Below, piece by piece: positions 5,614-9,065 of a stretch of DNA of 9,065 nucleotides. Under the pieces are notes generated by a model. That model searched no databases, was not told the origin of the DNA, and saw nothing but the letters and a program-made list of their open reading frames with translations. This DNA comes from Rhodothermales bacterium (GTDB lineage: Bacteria > Bacteroidota > Rhodothermia > Rhodothermales > VXPQ01), in assembly GCA_028283985.1 (NCBI GenBank), contig JANQSQ010000445.1, forward strand, positions 1 through 9,065, in the 5' to 3' direction. The position numbers and the translations under genes are program-made. Numbering within the stretch: the stretch's first letter is position 1; every line of letters begins with the position of its first letter.

Positions 5614-5685
5614 TTAAGGGTACTCTGACTTAAGTCCGCAAAGCTCAGAGGCTGCGAGGGGTGGTTTTGATCAGAGTATCCTTAA
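5614..5685 (+). repeat. Inverted-repeat element copy B (72 bp)
   Basis: TTAAGGGTACTCTGA (5614-5628) is the reverse complement of TCAGAGTATCCTTAA (5671-5685) at 14 of 15 positions; the odd pair is G-U on the plus strand. The right inner end, GGTTTTGATCAGAGTATCCT, matches copy A (3145-3189, opposite strand) with one difference. The centre is about 27 bases longer and unrelated. It ends 14 bases from the stop codon of the S41 protease gene. The shared ends and opposite orientation suggest a small dispersed or MITE-like repeat. Confidence 0.7.
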
Positions 5686-5699
5686 ACAAGGAACCCCTG

Positions 5700-7379
5700 C
5701 TACCGCAAGGGCGCTCCCTCGACCCGACCCCACAATTCCATTGCTTCCTGCAATACATGATCGACATCGCTTATCGTTTCGTACCACATACCCCGGTCGT
5801 ACGTGCGTTGTCCAATACGCCCCTTGATACGAGTCATCAGTAATTCCCGATCACGCTCTGCCTCCGATCGGCTGAACCACCGCCCTTCCCCGTCGGTGCG
5901 GGAAAGCTCCGGGCTGCCGTCTGGCGCAACATGTATGCCCCGGGTATCGAGAAAAGCCAGAAAAGCGTCGAATTCGTCCGGAGCGAAGGCAAAATTCTTG
6001 GCAAAATCATCTCGACGCGCCCCCCATTCTTCCTGAAAGGAAACCCCGTTCCGGTCGAGCCATGCCCGGGCAAAGGCATTATCCTGCAACTGTCCGACGA
6101 CCGTCCGGGCAAAAGCCGACAGGGAATCCGGATATACGATCACGTCCGGCAGAATCCCTCCGCCCCCGAAAACGGTTCGCCCGCCGGTCGTTGTATACTT
6201 GAGAGAATCGGGCATCGTATCCTGAATCTCCGACATGGTCAGCGTTTTCTCGAGCCGGTAGCGATCCAGTTTCGATGCGTAATAGTCGTCGCTTTGTCCA
6301 GTAGTGTACGGTGTCTGGATAAGACGTCCCGAGGGAGTGTAAAAGCGCGAGATCGTAATGCGCAGCACGCTGCCGTCAGGCAGGGGAAACTGCTTCTGAA
6401 CAAGGCCCTTGCCGAATGTGCGCCGCCCGACAACGAGCGCCCGGTCGTGATCCTGGACCGCACCAGCCACAATTTCGCTGGCTGAGGCGGAGTTTTCGTT
6501 GACAAGAATCATGAGCGGCCCCTGCTCGAAGCCATCTCCGGCGCGCGCATAGTTTTGCTGATTGTACTCGCCGTGGCGGCTACGAGCCTCGACGATCATT
6601 TGTCCGTCCATCAGGAATTCGTCGGCGATTTTCACAGCCATTTCCATGAATCCCCCGGCATTGTCTCGCAAATCGAGCACGAGACGCCGCATACCTTGCT
6701 GGCGCAGCATGTCCATACCTTCCATGAACTCGGAATAGGTGGTTCGCGCAAACCGGTTCAGGCGAATGTATCCTGTCTCGTCATCCAGCATGTAGTGCGC
6801 GTCCATGGTCCAGAAAGGAATCTTGTCGCGCGTAATCACAAAATCGAGCGGTTCCTCGTAGCCGGGGCGCCGTACCGTGACTTTTACCCTGGTGCCCCGG
6901 GGGCCTTTCAGAGTACGCTCGACATCTCCCGAGGAAAAGCCGATGGCTGACGAATCGTCCACGGCGATAATCCGGTCCCCTGAGAGCATGCCCACTTCCT
7001 CGCTGGGACCGCCGGGCAGCGGGTTGAGCACCGCCACCGTGTCCATGCCATTCGGTCCGGCAATAATCTCGAACGCGATGCCGATCCCATCGAACGAGGC
7101 GTCAAAATCCTCCCGCACCTTCTTCATCGCTTCCGCATCGATATATATCGAATGGGGATCGAGTTCGTCAAGCATGCCGTTGATGGCGCTCTCCGTCAAC
7201 TGCGAAGAAGAAACCTCCTGCACGTAACGCTCATTGATCATGAGGTACGCGTCTTCGAGTTTCCTGAGCGATTCAGCCGTATTATCCCGGGAGATAACGG
7301 AATCCAGCTCGAAACCAAGCACTATGCCCACGGCCAAAACGACTGAGCCGAAGGTCAATACCTTCCGATACTGCTTCAT
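5700..7379 (-). CDS. S41-family C-terminal processing peptidase with PDZ domain
   Basis: A CtpA/Prc-type serine protease of the periplasm that trims or degrades envelope proteins. The 559 residues begin with a short basic start and one hydrophobic segment (about 8-23) that acts as signal peptide or anchor. An N-terminal helical region follows, with DELDPHSIYID (71-81), a signature of CtpA enzymes. A PDZ domain covers about 95-185, with SFDGIGIAF, NPLPGGPSEEVGMLSGDRI and DVERTLKGPRGTRVKVTV. The S41 core contains YIRLNRF, LVLDLRDNAGG (233-243), ENSASASEI (295-303, predicted nucleophile Ser299) and RTFGKGLVQ (320-328, predicted general base Lys324). The last 130 or so residues form a helical tail of the sort seen in long Bacteroidota-type homologues. 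GAAGGG lies 8 bases before the ATG. It diverges from the PolX gene. Confidence 0.94.
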   Translation of the reverse strand: MKQYRKVLTFGSVVLAVGIVLGFELDSVISRDNTAESLRKLEDAYLMINERYVQEVSSSQLTESAINGMLDELDPHSIYIDAEAMKKVREDFDASFDGIGIAFEIIAGPNGMDTVAVLNPLPGGPSEEVGMLSGDRIIAVDDSSAIGFSSGDVERTLKGPRGTRVKVTVRRPGYEEPLDFVITRDKIPFWTMDAHYMLDDETGYIRLNRFARTTYSEFMEGMDMLRQQGMRRLVLDLRDNAGGFMEMAVKIADEFLMDGQMIVEARSRHGEYNQQNYARAGDGFEQGPLMILVNENSASASEIVAGAVQDHDRALVVGRRTFGKGLVQKQFPLPDGSVLRITISRFYTPSGRLIQTPYTTGQSDDYYASKLDRYRLEKTLTMSEIQDTMPDSLKYTTTGGRTVFGGGGILPDVIVYPDSLSAFARTVVGQLQDNAFARAWLDRNGVSFQEEWGARRDDFAKNFAFAPDEFDAFLAFLDTRGIHVAPDGSPELSRTDGEGRWFSRSEAERDRELLMTRIKGRIGQRTYDRGMWYETISDVDHVLQEAMELWGRVEGAPLR

Positions 7380-7512
7380 GGTCGATCCCTTCGTTCCGGT
7401 GGAAAAAATCCCCCGTACGGAAAAGTGTTAACAGGCCCTAAAGAAAGGCGGCTTTTGTGATACAGGAAGCAGTTTCGCAGGATCCCATACCCGGTTCGTT
7501 CGTGAACGTTTT

Positions 7513-9065
7513 ATGACCACCAACAAAGAGATTGCCCGCCTGCTGAAGGAAACCGCCGCGCTCATCGAGATTACCGGCGGCAACGTATTCCGGGCCCGCG
7601 CTTTTGCAAGCGCGAGCCGGGCAATCGGGCGGCTGGAAGAGGAGGCAGCCACGCTCGTCGCCAGTGACTCCCTTGAGGAATTGCCCGGCATCGGGTCCGG
7701 CCTGGCGGCGCAAATAGGTGAGATTATCGAACACGGCTCCTTCGAACTGTATGAGGAGCTGCTCAGCGCCATCCCGCCCGGGCTTCCCGGCATCCTGCGG
7801 ATCAAGGGGCTTGGGGCCAAAAAAGTGAGGCGACTCTGGCAGGAACTGGACATTACCTCCGTAGAGGAACTGGAACAAGCCGCCACCAGCGGGCGCCTTG
7901 CCGATCTGAGTGGATTCGGCCCGAAAATGCAGACAACGATTCTCGAAAATATTCGCCTCCTTAAACAATACGAGGGGCGGCGGCGATACGATCAGGCCCT
8001 AACGGAAGCCTTGCATTGCCTCGAAGCCATCCGGGGTATAGACGAAATCCGCGAAGCCCATCTGGCGGGGGCGCTCCGCCGAAGCCTCGACACCGTGGAC
8101 CGTATAGTCATTGTAGCCGTGGCTTCCGTCCCTGAAGAAGCCTGCCGCGCACTGGCCGGCTGGTGGACTGCTTTAGAGCAGGATGCGGGCGAAGAACACA
8201 TCCTCCTGACTACACTTCCCGACGGATTCCCCCTGCGCATTCATGTAACGACTCCGGAACAGTATGGAACGACCTTGTGGAAAGCAACCGGATCGCGGGC
8301 GCACGTAGCCGCCGTACGGAACCGGTATGCCCTTCCGGATCAAGCCTCCTCCGAACACGCATTGTTCGAAGCCGCCGGGATTCCATTCATAGATCCGGCT
8401 ATCCGGGAAAATACGGGGGAGATCGAGGCTGCTGCACAAAACGGACTACCGGACCTGATCGAGTACGAAGATATTCGGGGCACGCTGCATAACCACTCTA
8501 CCTGGAGCGACGGAATGCACACCCTGCGGCAGATGATCGACGCAGCATACGCCAGAGGATATTCGTACTACGGGGTATGCGATCACAGCCAATCCCTGGT
8601 GATTGCAAACGGGCTCAGCATCGAGCGGGTGCACGAGCAACAGAAAGAAATTCGCGAACTGAATCAGGCGTACGGAAATGACTTCCGGATATTCAGCGGT
8701 ACTGAATGCGACATACTTGCAGACGGATCGCTCGATTATCCTGATGACGTGCTGGCTTCGTTCGATCTGGTCGTGGCAGCTATTCATACCCGCTTCGAAA
8801 TGTCCGAAAAGGAAGCGACCGAACGACTGATCCGGGCCATCGAAAACCCGTACACGACGATTCTTGCGCATCCGACCGGCCGTTTGTTGCTGAGGCGGGA
8901 AGGGTATCCCATCCGTCACGAAAAAGTCATTGACGCTTGCGCAGCGAACGGGGTGGCTCTTGAACTGAATGCCAATCCATACCGGCTTGATCTCGACTGG
9001 CGTTGGATACGGCATGCAACGGAACGCGGCGTTATTATCTCCATTAATCCCGATGCGCATGCCAT
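7513..9065 (+). CDS. PolX-type protein: HhH motifs, degenerate polymerase domain, intact PHP nuclease domain (cut by window edge)
   Basis: A bacterial family X DNA polymerase homologue; such proteins act in base-excision and gap repair, with a PHP domain giving a metal-dependent 3'-5' exonuclease or phosphatase. 517 complete codons are visible and the frame runs off the right edge. Helix-hairpin-helix motifs occur at LPGIGSGLA (57-65), IKGLGAKKV (97-105) and LSGFGPKM (132-139). The polymerase region is recognisable by AGALRR (185-190) and ATGSRAH, but the metal-binding aspartates are absent: the expected DxD becomes Arg197 and Val199, and the third aspartate becomes Pro240. The PHP domain keeps His326, His328, Asp333, Asp357-His358, Glu398, His425, His453 and Asp514-His516. 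It is therefore probably a nuclease without polymerase activity. ATG 7513 starts the conserved N-terminus (NKEIARLLKETAALIEI); no Shine-Dalgarno is seen. The promoter must lie in the 133 bases shared with the S41 gene, where I see no clear box. Confidence 0.9.
   Translation, partial: MTTNKEIARLLKETAALIEITGGNVFRARAFASASRAIGRLEEEAATLVASDSLEELPGIGSGLAAQIGEIIEHGSFELYEELLSAIPPGLPGILRIKGLGAKKVRRLWQELDITSVEELEQAATSGRLADLSGFGPKMQTTILENIRLLKQYEGRRRYDQALTEALHCLEAIRGIDEIREAHLAGALRRSLDTVDRIVIVAVASVPEEACRALAGWWTALEQDAGEEHILLTTLPDGFPLRIHVTTPEQYGTTLWKATGSRAHVAAVRNRYALPDQASSEHALFEAAGIPFIDPAIRENTGEIEAAAQNGLPDLIEYEDIRGTLHNHSTWSDGMHTLRQMIDAAYARGYSYYGVCDHSQSLVIANGLSIERVHEQQKEIRELNQAYGNDFRIFSGTECDILADGSLDYPDDVLASFDLVVAAIHTRFEMSEKEATERLIRAIENPYTTILAHPTGRLLLRREGYPIRHEKVIDACAANGVALELNANPYRLDLDWRWIRHATERGVIISINPDAHA

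Larger units (their letters stand above)
5361..5699. other. Gene-free regulatory region between exbB and the S41 protease gene
   Basis: These 339 bases contain no open frame with convincing coding character. From the exbB side they hold a ribosome binding site, a structured leader, a near-consensus promoter, a perfect dyad with an adjacent T-tract, and an inverted-repeat element that ends 14 bases from the protease stop codon. Each is listed separately. Short open frames here on both strands show no known motif. Confidence 0.7.

Noticed and set aside
5407..5633. Small plus-strand open frames (63-82 codons) in the exbB leader region
   Set aside because: They have no ribosome site, no recognisable domain and a Cys/Arg/His-rich composition. 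They overlap a promoter, a dyad and part of a repeat that explain the sequence better.
3145..5685. Composite transposon bounded by the two inverted-repeat elements
   Set aside because: The elements do flank the exb cluster in inverted orientation, but there is no transposase between them. The genes are core envelope functions, and each element also forms a complete inverted repeat by itself.
7380..7512. Promoters for the divergent S41 and PolX genes
   Set aside because: I could not find a convincing -35/-10 pair or a TAnnTTTG box on either strand. A TTGTGA near 7454 has only a poor -10 partner, so no site was called.
8446..9060. 204-codon minus-strand frame at the right edge
   Set aside because: It is opposite the PHP domain of the PolX-type protein, whose metal ligands are all in the plus frame. 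No known motif is seen in the minus frame.

Overview
The window is a stretch of ordinary chromosome from a moderately GC-rich Gram-negative bacterium. Three things point to the Bacteroidota/Rhodothermota side of the tree: a DUF4293 membrane protein, an exbB - small membrane protein - exbD - exbD cluster, and a long signal-anchored S41 processing protease. No phage, plasmid, CRISPR, tRNA or rRNA feature is visible. The phylum assignment is an inference from family content, not from a marker gene.

Layout from left to right. The left edge cuts a RecQ-family DNA helicase on the minus strand; its N-terminal 149 residues are visible. It diverges from a plus-strand family 2 glycosyltransferase across about 107 bases that contain a perfect 16-bp palindrome. 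The glycosyltransferase converges on a minus-strand EamA-type transporter, and the gap between them holds a (GGAT)5 microsatellite and a small hairpin. Upstream of the transporter gene, in the same direction and 27 bases away, is the DUF4293 gene. A strong GC-rich terminator hairpin separates this pair from the next unit.

The centre, about 3185 to 5360 and transcribed leftward, is a proton-motive-force-coupled energising module. In transcription order it encodes ExbB/TolQ, a 90-residue three-helix membrane protein of unknown role, a long ExbD/TolR and a short ExbD/TolR. It has its own near-consensus promoter (TTGACA, 17 bp, TATACT), a leader of about 165 nt with an 11-bp stem, and a strong GGAGG ribosome binding site. 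Together these proteins should form an inner-membrane motor complex. No TonB, TolA or receptor gene is in view.

To the right, a 339-base gene-free region holds that promoter, a dyad next to it and a small inverted-repeat element. Beyond it lie the S41 protease (minus strand) and, divergent from it, a PolX-type protein that runs off the right edge. The PolX protein keeps its helix-hairpin-helix motifs and every visible PHP metal ligand, but the three catalytic aspartates of the polymerase domain are replaced.

The most notable non-coding signal is a pair of related inverted-repeat elements, 45 and 72 bases long. They lie in opposite orientation on either side of the exb cluster, each at or within about 15 bases of a stop codon. 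They look like members of a small dispersed repeat family.
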